A model generated the notes under the pieces. The model ran no database searches. It was not told the DNA's origin and worked only from the letters and a program-made list of their open reading frames with translations. From Chelydra serpentina (taxonomy: Eukaryota; Chordata; Testudines; Chelydridae): DNA of 64,000 nucleotides. The translations under genes were made by a program, and so were the position numbers. Shown piece by piece: positions 24,264 through 34,817 of this stretch (position 1 is its first letter; each line of letters begins with the position of its first letter). Location: positions 39,556,001 to 39,620,000 of the forward strand of contig JBAIAC010000001.1 of assembly GCA_037349315.1 (NCBI GenBank), read 5' to 3'.

Positions 24264-24598
24264 CACAGTTGCCAGCTTTCACGTGGTAAACAAGCACCCC
24301 AACTTTCACAATAAGCCAAAAATCAAGCGAATCCCATTTCAAAACAAGCCAAACCTTAAGAACCCCAACACTCTATGTGACTAGATCCCCCGGCATGCAG
24401 TCTGCAACTGTGGTGGGCCCGCTGTGCACCCCTGACTCTCTCCCCCAACTGCCGGGAGCCGATCAAAAAAAGGAAGCAACAAGCTGCAACAAGCAACAAG
24501 CTACAAGCCAAAACCTAGCCAACAAGCAACTCACAAGCTAACTAAGCCAAAACCAAGCCCAATTTCTGTTTTTTTTTCCTGCGGGTTTGGCATGTCTG
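24264..24598. mobile_element. hAT-type MITE with CAAGC-rich interior
   Basis: The left end is cacagttgcca and the right end tttggcatgtctg. The flanks attcaaac (24256-24263) and gttcaaac (24599-24606) form an 8-bp TSD with one mismatch. The interior on this strand is rich in caagc/caacaagc units (about 24475-24560), followed by a T-run. There is no coding capacity. Confidence 0.72.
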
Positions 24599-24749
24599 GT
24601 TCAAACATTGCTCCACACATTCATCTTTTCTGATCACTTCTGTACGTGAAGGTTTTCATAAGACAATACCATAGTCCTTCCAAGAGAAATAGCAGCTGTC
24701 CCCCATGACAATATGGCAGTATTTTTCAATTTGTACTGTATAGGCCCAA

Positions 24750-24838
24750 ATTCTGCTCTCACTTACACTGGTGTAAATTTGGATGGAGATCAATGAGTTA
24801 TTTTGGATTCACTCCCATATAATGGGGAGCAGAATTTG
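24750..24838. repeat. Short palindromic amniote repeat
   Basis: The ends aaattctgctct and gagcagaattt are inverted around a cttacactggtgtaaattt centre. The same 'tgattct...tgtaaat...ttgaagtca' vocabulary recurs near 59106, 60138 and 62877. It looks like an old fold-back repeat without a coding partner. Confidence 0.5.
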
Positions 24839-26014
24839 ATTTGATGTGTTGCTTTGGGGAATGACTAAGAGGAAGCATGATTTAGAAGTTGTTTGTGCAA
24901 AAGGGCTTCAACTAAACAGGAAAAATGTTTGTTTGAAAAACAGGAGTTGTTATACCTGAGAGAAATGATGACATTCAATGGAATTAAACCAGAGCATGGA
25001 AAAAAGCAGCTGTGCTAAAAATATCTAGCCCTACTAGCAAAATGCAATTGCAACATGTTCTTAGAAGGGTAAATTATTTGGGTGCATTTATCCATAATTT
25101 GTCAGGAGAAACACAAAATGGACAAAAGTAATTACCTAAAGCAACAGAGTGGCAATGGACAGAGGTACATGAGAAAAAAAAATCTAAATCTTAAAGAGAT
25201 GTTTATCACAGCATCTACTCTTCAATATTTTCATGTCAGGTTACCAATAAAAATGCCAACAAATGTGTCACAGGTTGACTTAGTAGCTATTTTAGTGTAG
25301 TCGAAGGGCAAACAGTGGAGATCAATTGTGTTCAAGGCAAAACCAGCGTAATCCCAACATACACAAAAAAGAATCCATGTGAATTGCTTGAGGATATTGA
25401 GATTTTATACATGATATTTATGGCCTGCTCATTACCACAGAAACCAAGCACAGGACTCTCTTATTGCCATCTGAAAAAAAGTATTTGGGGTAGGTGAAAC
25501 TGAAACGCACATTGTGTTGTTTAGTTACGTAGGTCATATAGTATTGGCTTCTGCTCTCTGGTTGGTTGATTTATACAATTAATCCACATAAATGGCCCCA
25601 GTTTCAAATTCTGGCCCAGAATCTCAGCTGTGGCTGAAGAACAAACATTTGTAACTGTGTGCTGGGCCAGTCCCCCTACATGAGTTAGAACAGCCAGGAG
25701 GCTGCTTTAAATTGTGCCAGCTACTAATGGCTCCAAGGGACCTTTACAGTAGCTGGGGATTGCCAAAATGCAAGGAAGCCCTGTCCACTGCCCCTTTTTT
25801 TCAGGTCCCTTATGTTCCTCATGGGTGTACAGCGGGGCAGGGGAGGAAGAAAGTGGGAGACATGCATTGGGGTTGGGGGAGAGTTAGCACAGAATCCATT
25901 ACATAGACTCTTACATGCCAGAGGATCCTCCATCAGTGTGTGGTCCTTTTGCATTCAAGGTGGAGGTGGGGGGGACACCTGGAAATGCATATTCAGCGGT
26001 GACATTCAAAATTC

Positions 26015-26060
26015 ACACCGTATTTAGCTGTGCAAGTCAACCTCATCTTGGAACAGAGGC
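26015..26060 (+). repeat. 46-bp direct repeat, copy 1
   Basis: Matches 26566-26611 at 45 of 46 positions (a single c/t difference near the left end). The sequences on either side do not match, so the duplicated block is sharply bounded. It is not recognised as part of a known repeat. Confidence 0.85.
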
Positions 26061-26565
26061 AATTCTGGGCTAGATTGTGCAGTTGGCACAAAGTCCTATG
26101 GAAGGGGCAGTAGAGAATGGCACTGCTTCCAAGGGGATGATGATGATGATGAGAGATGGTATCTTTCCTGGTGCTGCTAACTGTGCATGGATCTACAAAC
26201 AATACATTTTAAAAGACTAAACAAGATTTTTGAAAGGGATATACACCCTCAGGCTGCAGGATTCAAGCCAACCTCTACTGTTGGGTGTTAGGACGTAACT
26301 ATACCATAACTGCCTACCGCAAGATTTCTTGACCTTCCTCTGAAGCATGTGGTACTGGCCACTGTCATTGGCAGGTACTAGCCCTCGTTCCATCCTTCCT
26401 CTTTCCTTTTCTGAGGATTTGCTCCACGGGGAGTGTAACCAATTCCTGCTCATGGAGAATGCTGTTGTACTCTGCCCTTAGTCAATAAATTCTATCCTTA
26501 TATGAATGCATGAGAACAAAATGCAATTGATGAGAAGGGTGAGATATGTTTTGATGAGTATGACT

Positions 26566-26611
26566 ACACTGTATTTAGCTGTGCAAGTCAACCTCATCTT
26601 GGAACAGAGGC
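26566..26611 (+). repeat. 46-bp direct repeat, copy 2
   Basis: Second copy of the block at 26015-26060, 551 bp downstream in the same orientation. Confidence 0.85.
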
Positions 26612-27586
26612 TCATTCTAGAGATGAGCACTGCCAGGATCGATGCATCAAGGATAGTGAAGCCTTGAACAACCTATCTTCTGATGTGGCTGTCTATCTTG
26701 CAGGTGCTGCTGAGCCTATCCGGTTGGAACTGACTCAATGCAATAAGTGCTGATGTAGTCTTCACACCATCTGAAATGCTCACATCTGGATAGCTTTAAG
26801 TGTAATCTCCATGGTTTTTCAGTCCAGCTTTATGGAAGCACTGGGGAGGACACTATATTTCAGGTTCTCAGTCCCAGATGTTGCCCCTCTACTTGTGGAT
26901 CTGTGGTAACATCTGGATATAAATCCTGCAGATAAACAATACAAGATCCTGCCTCAAAGTGTACAATAGTCTATTCTTTTTCAGCAAAGGATATAAATGG
27001 CTCAGTTATTAGAGTTCTGCATACAAGATAGATATAGCTTCATATCTGTGGACATCTAATATAAAGAACTCCATCTACTGGCATATAAGAATATGCAGCA
27101 TTGTTCATAAATGTGTAGATTTAATAAAGCTGTTGTTATGTAATATACATGGGTGTCTGAGTATAGCTCTTAATCGGCAGCATTTGAGACATTACTTGAA
27201 GCTGGTGGGCTACTTCTTCTTTAACATCTTGGATCTGTTCGAGTTTTTAAAAGGTTCTAAACAACAAAAGTACAATCAAATTGGCTTTAAAAACCCACAC
27301 AGACAAAGGAGAGCCCCTCATGGACTAGACCTCTACTTTTTTCCGGCACCAAAACAACCTTCGGCGACACCACAGAGAAAAATAAAATTGTATTGATTAA
27401 TAAGAGGCACTCATTCAATTACAGGCACACGGAAAAGATATTAAATCTGTGGAAACAGCTAGTTTTCAATGAAGTTCTGCTCAATAGAGCCAAAAGTTCA
27501 GCACTGCTGTGACAGCAGAGTGACCAGGAAGAGCTCCATTGTTATTCATTGCTCGAGTGGAACTGACTCTTTGAAGCACTAGGGAG

Positions 27587-27711
27587 TAGGGTGACCAGAC
27601 AGCAAGTGTGAAAAGTCGGGACAGGGAGTGGGGGGGCAATAGAAGCCTATATAGGAAAAAGATCAAAAAATCGGGACTGTCCCTATAAAATCGGGACATC
27701 TGGTCACCCTA
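27587..27711. mobile_element. 125-bp hAT-type MITE (TAGGGTGACCAGA ends)
   Basis: The ends tagggtgaccaga and tctggtcaccctat-like (ctggtcaccc ta) are perfect inverted repeats over at least 12 bases. They are flanked by a perfect 8-bp TSD, ctagggag, at 27579-27586 and 27712-27719. The interior holds aaagtcgggaca and tcgggactgtccctata words. The intact TSD and ends suggest modest age. Confidence 0.9.
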
Positions 27712-27719
27712 CTAGGGAG

Positions 27720-28217
27720 TGCCATGGTTGTTCTATTGAGGTGGCTCAAGGTAAGAACTTTAAAGGGACTACGGAAGTTCCCTCCTGTTCATGTGCTATG
27801 AGCAAGGTCCTAGAATTTTAGATCTGTTGTGATGTGTATATTTGCAGAAACTGAGCCTAATCCTGACCCAGAACTTTCCCCAGAATGCTTAATATTTCCG
27901 TGGGGTACCCTCCACCTTGCTTAGATTACTCACTATATCCAGGATCATTTGCTTTTCATTATCAATCTGATTACAAATGCCATTACATTTTCTAGAGAAT
28001 CTACTGTGCAGCTCTATGTAGCGTCTCGACTGGATATAGGCAGAGTAGCAAAATCATCATTTTAGTGATGACAATCTGGCCTAGAAGACTGAATATTAGA
28101 TCCCTTCATATTCCTATATGAATAGATCCATATTCATAGATCCCTGAATATTTAGCTCCTGGTGTTTAGTTATTTTATCCAAAATGGGGTTAAATTGGTG
28201 TATGTATGTATGTATAC
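27720..28217. other. No gene seen
   Basis: Single-copy DNA. A (tatg)n microsatellite occupies about 28197-28215, directly before the next element. Confidence 0.4.
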
Positions 28218-28220
28218 TTA

Positions 28221-28516
28221 GGGCTGGTCTACACTAACCCCATAATTTGAACTAAGATACGCAACTTCAGCTACGTGAATAACGTAGCTGAAGTCGAACT
28301 ATCTTAGTTCGAATGAAAAAGCACTTACCCGGGGTCCACACGCGGCGCGCAGGCTCCCCCGTCGACTCCGCCTACTCCGTTCGTGGAGCTGGATTACCAG
28401 CGTCGACGGCGGAGCACTTCCTGGTTCGATTTATCGCGTCTAGACAAGACGCGATAAATCGAACCCAGAAGATCGATCCCGCGCCTCCGACAGGACGCGT
28501 AAGTATAGTTGTACCC
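28221..28516. mobile_element. CpG-rich MITE with internal palindromes, copy 1
   Basis: Begins gggctggtctacac and ends gttgtaccc. The flanking triplets are tta and taa, which suits a 3-bp TWA target of PIF/Harbinger type but does not prove it. Two internal perfect palindromes occur: 12-bp arms at 28264-28275 and 28283-28294, and 18-bp arms at 28423-28440 and 28448-28465. Many CpG sites are intact. A second copy lies at 47523-47815 in the same orientation. Confidence 0.8.
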
Positions 28517-28519
28517 TAA

Positions 28520-29144
28520 GTGGTTGTTGTGCTATATGAAAAAGGCACACAGCTGATGTTTGCTCCTATAGCATTGGGTGCAAAATCAAGGCAGGAAATG
28601 TGTTGAATGCAAGGACTGGCTGTATGTTTGAACAAGTGGCACAGCAATGATTGACATTGCAGGCAGCACAAGGGCTGTGAAAAAAACAACCAACATCCAT
28701 ATCATCAGAATATCTTTCACCCTTCTGCTCTGTTATAATTTTTAATATCCTGTATGTTTGAATAGGAATTTATGCAAAACTGCATGAGCCTCAAGGATAG
28801 AGTTACCAAAAAGGATGACAGGGGGCATCCCTGTTCAGTTAAAAGATTCAGAGCTGTCACCAATTATTATTAATTTGGCCCAAAGTTTGTGTTTAAAATA
28901 GATGTTACTGCTTGTGGATAAACCTCCCACCACAGCAAGTTTTGGAATCATAGCTCCTCAAATAATTGGTACAGTACATAGTAGATATTTTTTTGCTCCC
29001 CAAGTACAGAAGCAGGTAATGGGTAATTGGGAGCGAGTCTAAGTGCTAAAACCCAGTACCATTATACTGCATGACACTCTATAAAATAACATCTGTCTGT
29101 GTGTAACATATGCTTAATTCCTAGTATGCTGCCAATCTATAATG
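28520..29144. other. No gene seen
   Basis: AT-rich single-copy DNA with nothing recognisable. Confidence 0.4.
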
Positions 29145-29152
29145 AGCACTGT

Positions 29153-29549
29153 CAGGGCCAGTGCAACGAAGTTTCGCGCCCTAGGTGAAACTTCCTTGCA
29201 CCAGCCCTGCGCCGCCCCCCCAAAGCCGCCCCCTCGCCAGCTCCCCGCCCCCAGAGATCAGCCTCCCCCCTCCACAATGCCGCCCCCCACAGCACGCTCC
29301 CCCACCCACTCAGTCCCCCCTGACCTGTGACCCGCGGAAGCTGAGCGGGGGGGGGCGGGGGGAGCGGCTCGCAGCGGCTGCTCCCCAGCTCCCTGCTCAG
29401 GTGCTGAGTGGGGGGGGGGAGCGGGACGGCTCGCGGCGGCTCCCCGCTCAGTGGCTGAGCGGGGAGCTGGGAGGCAGCCGCCGGCCGCCCCCCAAATCTT
29501 GGCGCCCTAGGCAATCGCCTAGGGTCACCTAGTGGGCGCGTCGGCCCTG
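29153..29549. mobile_element. GC-rich hAT MITE, copy 2
   Basis: Ends cagggccagtgcaa and gcgcgtcggccctg, flanked by a perfect 8-bp TSD, agcactgt, at 29145-29152 and 29550-29557. It shares about 60 bases at each end with the copy at 14956-15284, including cgccctaggtgaaa and aaatcttggcgccctagg. The centre is C- and G-rich with homopolymer runs. Overlapping long frames on both strands are artefacts. Confidence 0.9.
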
Positions 29550-29855
29550 AGCACTGTATATTGTAAGCATTCAATACATGGAAAAGAGTGAAGAGCAAGT
29601 AGATTGCTTTTCTGATATACTTCAGGTACAAAAATAGATGCTCATTATCTCACTTGACTCTGATGTATTTTAATAAAAAGTTTATCACAAATCTATCTAT
29701 TACCTTACAGCTCATGTTAGATCTACAGCTTAAGATTTTATTTAAAGCCCATCACGGTGGTAGTTGATGCCCTGATTCAGCCCTCATTAAAGTCAGCGGA
29801 AAGACTGCCATTCAGTTCAAGTTGGAGTTGAGCTGAAGTTGGAGCTGACTCTAAG

Positions 29856-30054
29856 TAGGGCTGGACAGAATGTCAAGACAAAACATTTTTTTCCACACAA
29901 AAAATGCATTCTGTGAATTCATGTCAGAAAAAACCAAAACCAAAAAACAAATCCAAAAAATCTACAACATTTTTTGCCACCAAATCATTAAAAATATTTC
30001 TTTTTTCAGTTTGGCCACTGAAACAAAAAAAATCCAATGGTTCATAGAGCTCTA
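29856..30054. repeat. AT-rich inverted-end repeat, uncertain
   Basis: Starts tagggctggacagaat and ends catagagctcta, with an A/T-rich interior of aaaaca and tttttt runs. Similar gctgg/ccagcccta ends occur near 62640-62790. No TSD was found, so this is only a probable decayed DNA transposon. Confidence 0.35.
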
Positions 30055-30472
30055 GTTGTATGTTCCACTCAGCTTTGCTTTGTACTTTTGAGTTGGATCA
30101 CAATGTAAACCTTGCCTTTTATTTGATACCCCATCTCCCCCTATGCTTGCGTCCCTAAAGAATTACCTGAAACGTTCTTGGAAAGATTTATATGTGACAT
30201 AGTTAACGCCAGCACCATATCAGAATCTCTTGGTGTTCCCTATATTTACAGATGTCACTAAGCTGTTTGTTGTTGAAGTGATATCAAAGGAAATCAAGCT
30301 ATTGGTATGAAGTATAAACTTCCCAAACTTATCAACCTGGACCAGATTTTCAGAGATGGGTGAAATAGTAATGAGATTTTACCTAATTTTAACTAAATGC
30401 CTGACTGGCTGCTAGACGATTTGTAATGACAAAATCTACCCTTGCTTTTTGTTCCTTTATATTAGTTGACCT

Positions 30473-33400
30473 GCTGCAAAATCCTACCTCAGCGCCTCAA
30501 CGTGGTGCAGCGGTGACCCTGGCCGTCTGACAGCTATGGTAGCGGGGCGTATGCCCTGGTAGGTTTTACCATGCTACAAAGGTGTTGAACTATCCAATCC
30601 AGGGAGGAGGGTTGCTCTCTCAGAGGAAAGAGCGCTTTTCCTTCTCCTTAGAGGTTGAAGGCTAGCTAAGCTTGAGGAGGTACGCATGCCTGCCCACCTA
30701 GCCAGTGGGATGGCTTGAAGTTAACGGCTAAAACAACATGACTAAATGCACGTTCTACGGTGGCGGAGCGGAAATTGAGTGACAAGAGGTTGCTAAAAAT
30801 GTCAGGTGCTAGGCCAACATGGAAAAGGACAATCCTCGCTGTGTGTACTTACAATTGTAGGTCACTGGCAAAGGAGGAAACTTTAAACCATCTGATGGAG
30901 GAGAAGAAAAGGATAAAATGCGATATTCTCAGTGTCTGCGAAACCCGACGAAAGGAGGAGTTGGAAGTCAACTGGAAGGATAGAAGTGCTGTGAGGCTCG
31001 GAAAGGGAGATGGCGCTAGAAATGTTGGAGGAGTCGGATTTATCGTCAATAAAGATTGGTCTTCAAAAGTCATATCATGCCAGCTAACATCATCACGTAT
31101 TGGTGTGCTGCATCTTCAGATGGAGTCAAAAACTACCCTCAAGGTCATCCAGGCCTACGCTCCCACAAGTGCAAGTGAGGACGAAGAAGTGGAAGAATTC
31201 TACCGAGAGCTTGAAAGAGCTCTCGCGCAAAAGTCCACTTACACTGTCACGATGGGAGATTTCAACGCCAAGGTCGGGTGAGGGAAAGCTGGCGAAAAGT
31301 TCATAGGGAGATACGGCAGCGGCAAAAGGAATGAAAGAGGAGAGAGGCTGGTAGCGATGGCAGAAATGAAAGAACTGTACGTGGCAAACACCTGGTACAA
31401 AAAGAAGATTTCAAGAAGGTGGACATGGATCGCACCAAACGCGAAGAGTAAGAATGAAATCGACTATATTTTAGTCAATAAAAGGCGCATCGTTCAAGAC
31501 TTCTCTGTGGTGCAGCCATTCAACACCGGCAGTGACCATCGCCTGCTTAGAGCGAAGTTGATTTTCGACGAAGCGGTGGAAAAGAAGGTGTTACAGATGG
31601 CAAACAGGAAACAGCAGCTGAAGACATTCGATGAAGCAAAGCTGAAAAAAGCGATTTCTGGGTCTGACTGGAGCCAGATGGAAAAGTGTGATGAGGACTA
31701 TAGTATCTTTGCTGACAAGTTGAGATGTTGCATAAAAGCAGCTGAAATTAAAAAGCTGAAGAAGGCGAAGGGAAGAATCTCGATGGAAACGAAAAGCTTG
31801 TTGGAGAAGCGGAGAAACATGAAAAGGAGCTCGGATAACAACCTCGAGTACTCCATTCTGTGCAAGCTTATACGGCAAAAACTGAAGGATGACTTCGAGA
31901 ACTTCCAGAAAGAAAAGCTCCTTAAAACAGCTGAATCACGCAAGAGCCTCAGGACATGCAAGCGGGAATTGACGCAGTATAGATTGAGCGTAACAGCATT
32001 GAAGAACAAGGATGGAGAGACAGTAATCGACAGAGCAGGGATGGAGGAGGTCTGCAAGGACTTCTATACAGAACTGTTCAAATCAAGAATCAACGTCCCC
32101 CTCCCAACCCTCGAAGAGTCAGAAGAACGCGTCCCCCCAATAATCGTCAGCGAAGTCCGAAGCGCACTACACCAGATGAAGAAGGGAAAAGCTCCAGGCA
32201 AAGATGGAATAACGTCAGAAATGATTTATGCAGGAGGCGAAAAACTTTGGATGGCCCTCGCTTTAAGATTCAGTCGATATCTTGAAGAAGGAAAAATACC
32301 ATCAAGCTGGAAGGAGTCGAATACCATCTTGCTGCACAAGAAGGGTGATCGAGAAAGTCTTAAGAACTACTGCCCTATATGCCTGCTCTTCACATCTACA
32401 AGCTCTTCACAAAGGTGATAACGAATCGACTTTCGCAGAGTCTGGACGAACAACAGCCGAGAGATCAGGCAGGGTTTCAAAGAAATTTCAGTACAATCGA
32501 CCATATATTTACCCTTAGCCAGCTCCTAGAAAGAGCGAGGGAATACAAACTCCCGCTGTGCATTGCTTTTGTTGACTATGAAAAGGCCTTTGATAGCATT
32601 GATTTTAATGCAATATTAAAGGCGCTCGCAGAGCAGGGCATTAACACGCAGTACATTAGTTTGTTGAAGGAAGCAAATACTGGATGTACAACAGACATTA
32701 CTCTCCTTGAAACTCCCCTCCGCATCCCAATCGAGAAAGGCGTAAAGCAAGGAGATACAATTTCACCGAAACTATTCACTGCCTGCCTCGAAATGGTTAT
32801 GAACAAGATCAATTGGAGGAGTGGTGTCAACATAAACGGAGAGAGATTATCTAATCTCAGATTTGCAGGCGACATTGCACTAATTGCCGAAAGCACCAAC
32901 CAACTGCAGAGCATGCTACGAAGACTCGACAAGAAAAGTAGTCAGGTCAGCCTGAAAATGAACCGCTGCAAAACGAAATATATGCGATCAGACGTCTTAT
33001 GAAAAGCCCGAATAATGGTAACAAGAGAAGACATCGAAGAAGTGGAACAGTACATATATTTGGGCCAAGAAGTTAATATGCACCAAGACCTGAACGGAGA
33101 ACTCTCGCGAAGGATTCGGGCAGGATGGTGTGTGTTTAATTCCATCAAGGACGTCCTCAAAGGAATAATTGACAAGACCACACGTAAAAATATTTTCAAT
33201 TCAGCAGTGCTGCCAGCCATGCTGTATGGCAGTGAAACGTGGCCACTGACGAAGAGAGGAGAGCAACGGCTGTTGGTAGGTGAAAGGGCAATGGAACGAG
33301 CTATGTTGGGAATCTCCCTTCTGGATCGTATACCAAATGAAATCATCAGAGAACGCAGCGGTGTGAAAGATATTGTCGTGGAAAGCAGACATAACAAGAT

Positions 33401-33646
33401 GCAATGGGCAGGCCACACAGCACGGCTCACGGATAACAGGTGAACCGCAATCATTGCTGAGTGGTACCCGCGAGAACAGAAAAGACCCCCCCGGTCGGCC
33501 TCCAAGAAGATGGGAAGATGACATCGTTAAACGTTTCGGATGAACGTGGAGAAGAAAGGCAAGAGTGCGAGAAGAATGGCAGACGTGTTGTGATCGGCGC
33601 AGTCTTAACGACAGCTGAAATCCGATCGATCCAGGTGATCCAGGTG
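30473..33646 (+). mobile_element. RTE-type LINE, near full length
   Basis: A 3.17-kb non-LTR retrotransposon flanked by a perfect 14-bp TSD, atattagttgacct, at 30459-30472 and 33647-33660. It has a 5' leader of about 290 bases, one degenerate reading frame coding for an apurinic-type endonuclease followed by a reverse transcriptase (separate entry), almost no 3' UTR, and a short 3' tail of two gatccaggt units. This compact plan and the size of about 3.2 kb are typical of the RTE clade. It does not look like a 5'-truncated copy. Base composition and codon use are less AT-rich than the flanks. Confidence 0.88.
30760..33618 (+). pseudogene. RTE endonuclease/reverse transcriptase, inactivated
   Basis: The frame would nick target DNA and copy the element's RNA into the site. 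The endonuclease half shows CTYNCRSL, then SVCETRR (catalytic Glu), then TMGDFNAKVG near 31250-31278 (Asp and Asn), and GSDHRL near 31528-31545 (Asp-His). The reverse transcriptase shows KAPGKDGI (about 32190), FVDYEKAFDS (about 32570-32598), GVKQGD (about 32740) and, in place of the catalytic FADD box, FAGD at 32862-32873. The missing aspartate alone would abolish polymerase activity. Other breaks are in-frame TGA codons at 31279, 33000, 33441 and 33541, a frameshift near 32385-32395, and a one-base expansion of a C run at 33486-33492. All premature stops are TGA, as expected from decay of CGA or TGG. The normal end is the TGA at 33616-33618. The ATG start is chosen by length only. Confidence 0.88.
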
Positions 33647-33660
33647 ATATTAGTTGACCT

Positions 33661-34688
33661 AATATACTTTCAGAAGAATGCCAGTATATGTTCATATTAA
33701 TAAGCACAATGATTTGTTCCCTGAATAGATGGAATTATAACAAATTGATAATATTTCAATATATTACTATCAGTAATTACTATAGCCAGAACCATTGGAT
33801 AGAACATGTGAATATGTCCAATAGAACAACAGCATCCTCTATATATGCCATATTTTTGGCATCTGTAATGAGAACACACATTAGTTTCTGCTCAGCTGTT
33901 GATAGTGGTATAACACATTTTATTATTGTTTATAAGATTTCATTGGTGAAAGTGGCTTAGAATTATGCCATTATACCCATCTTGGCATCATAAGGTATGA
34001 TGGTACAATGCAAGCACACTGTATTACAATAGGAAAGAGTGCGGAAATGTGGGAAAGCAGGGGGAAACCTACTACCTTGCCACATTTTTGATGTTTTGTG
34101 CAGAAAAAAACAGAATTTCTCAACAAGAAAGTTTTAAAAGGGGATTTTCTCCAAGAAAAATATTGTAGCCAAATCCCATTTTCCTGATCAGCTCCACAAA
34201 TTTCTCATTCAATATACAGATTTTCATATACAATAATCTACAGCTTTTCCTCAGGTATACATGAGGAAAATTGAGTGGAATTTTCCAGTTAAAGTGTATG
34301 TGCATGTGGCATATGCTCTGTGAAGGTCCATGTGGCAGTACTCCAATGCTTATTTATAAAAATGTGCTCATTCTGCCTCCTTGTGCACACGCATTACAAA
34401 AATAGTCTTCAATTATATCAACACTTGATATTTTTTCCCATGGGCCCCAGCCTCATTCAGAGCTAGATCGTGCCTTTCTGGCACAACACATCATAAGGGC
34501 AGTGTACAATTGCACTACGAGCCAGGCACAGAAGCACTATGCCTCCTGGAGCTCCCCAGTTGGATTTGCAGGGAGAATGATTTGCACCAGTCTTTTAAGA
34601 GGTACACTTTCACATTGCTGGTACGCAAAGGGGTAGAGTTATGACGCCACCTACTTATCACTCCTCCTGATCCCTTTTCAGTTGGGGC
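33661..34688. other. No gene seen
   Basis: AT-rich single-copy DNA with no recognisable frames. Confidence 0.45.
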
Positions 34689-34817
34689 TGCATCCTGAAT
34701 GGGGCGGCAGTCCATGTCCCGCAGCGGCAATTCGGCGGCCGCTCTGCCGCTGTTCCCGCTGCGGCCGCAATTCGGTGGCAGCTGCTTGGGGCAGAAAAAT
34801 TGGAAGAGCCGCCCCTG
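34689..34817. mobile_element. Fragment of hAT-type MITE
   Basis: GC-rich island with aattcggcggccgctc and gcggccgcaattcggtgg, then gctgcttggggcag and an end of gagccgcccctg. This is the right part of a turtle hAT MITE related to the element at 11148-11573 (shared 'cttgggg' and 'agccggc/agccgcc' subterminal sequence). The left end is missing or degraded. Confidence 0.6.

Larger units (their letters stand above)
24839..27578. other. No gene seen; contains a 46-bp duplication
   Basis: Single-copy DNA with two small features, listed separately where useful: a 46-bp near-identical direct repeat pair at 26015 and 26566, and a (gat)n microsatellite near 26137-26152. No convincing coding frame. Confidence 0.45.

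Noticed and set aside
26015..26611. A CRISPR-like or LTR pair from the 46-bp repeats
   Set aside because: There are only two copies, no regular spacing, no TG...CA ends and no TSD, in a vertebrate context.
29152..29631. A 159-codon minus-strand frame
   Set aside because: Same cause: it lies on the second copy of the GC-rich MITE.
31279..33543. TGA codons in the RTE frame read as selenocysteine or a variant code
   Set aside because: Frameshifts and a lost catalytic aspartate in the same frame show a dead copy, so simple decay explains the stops.
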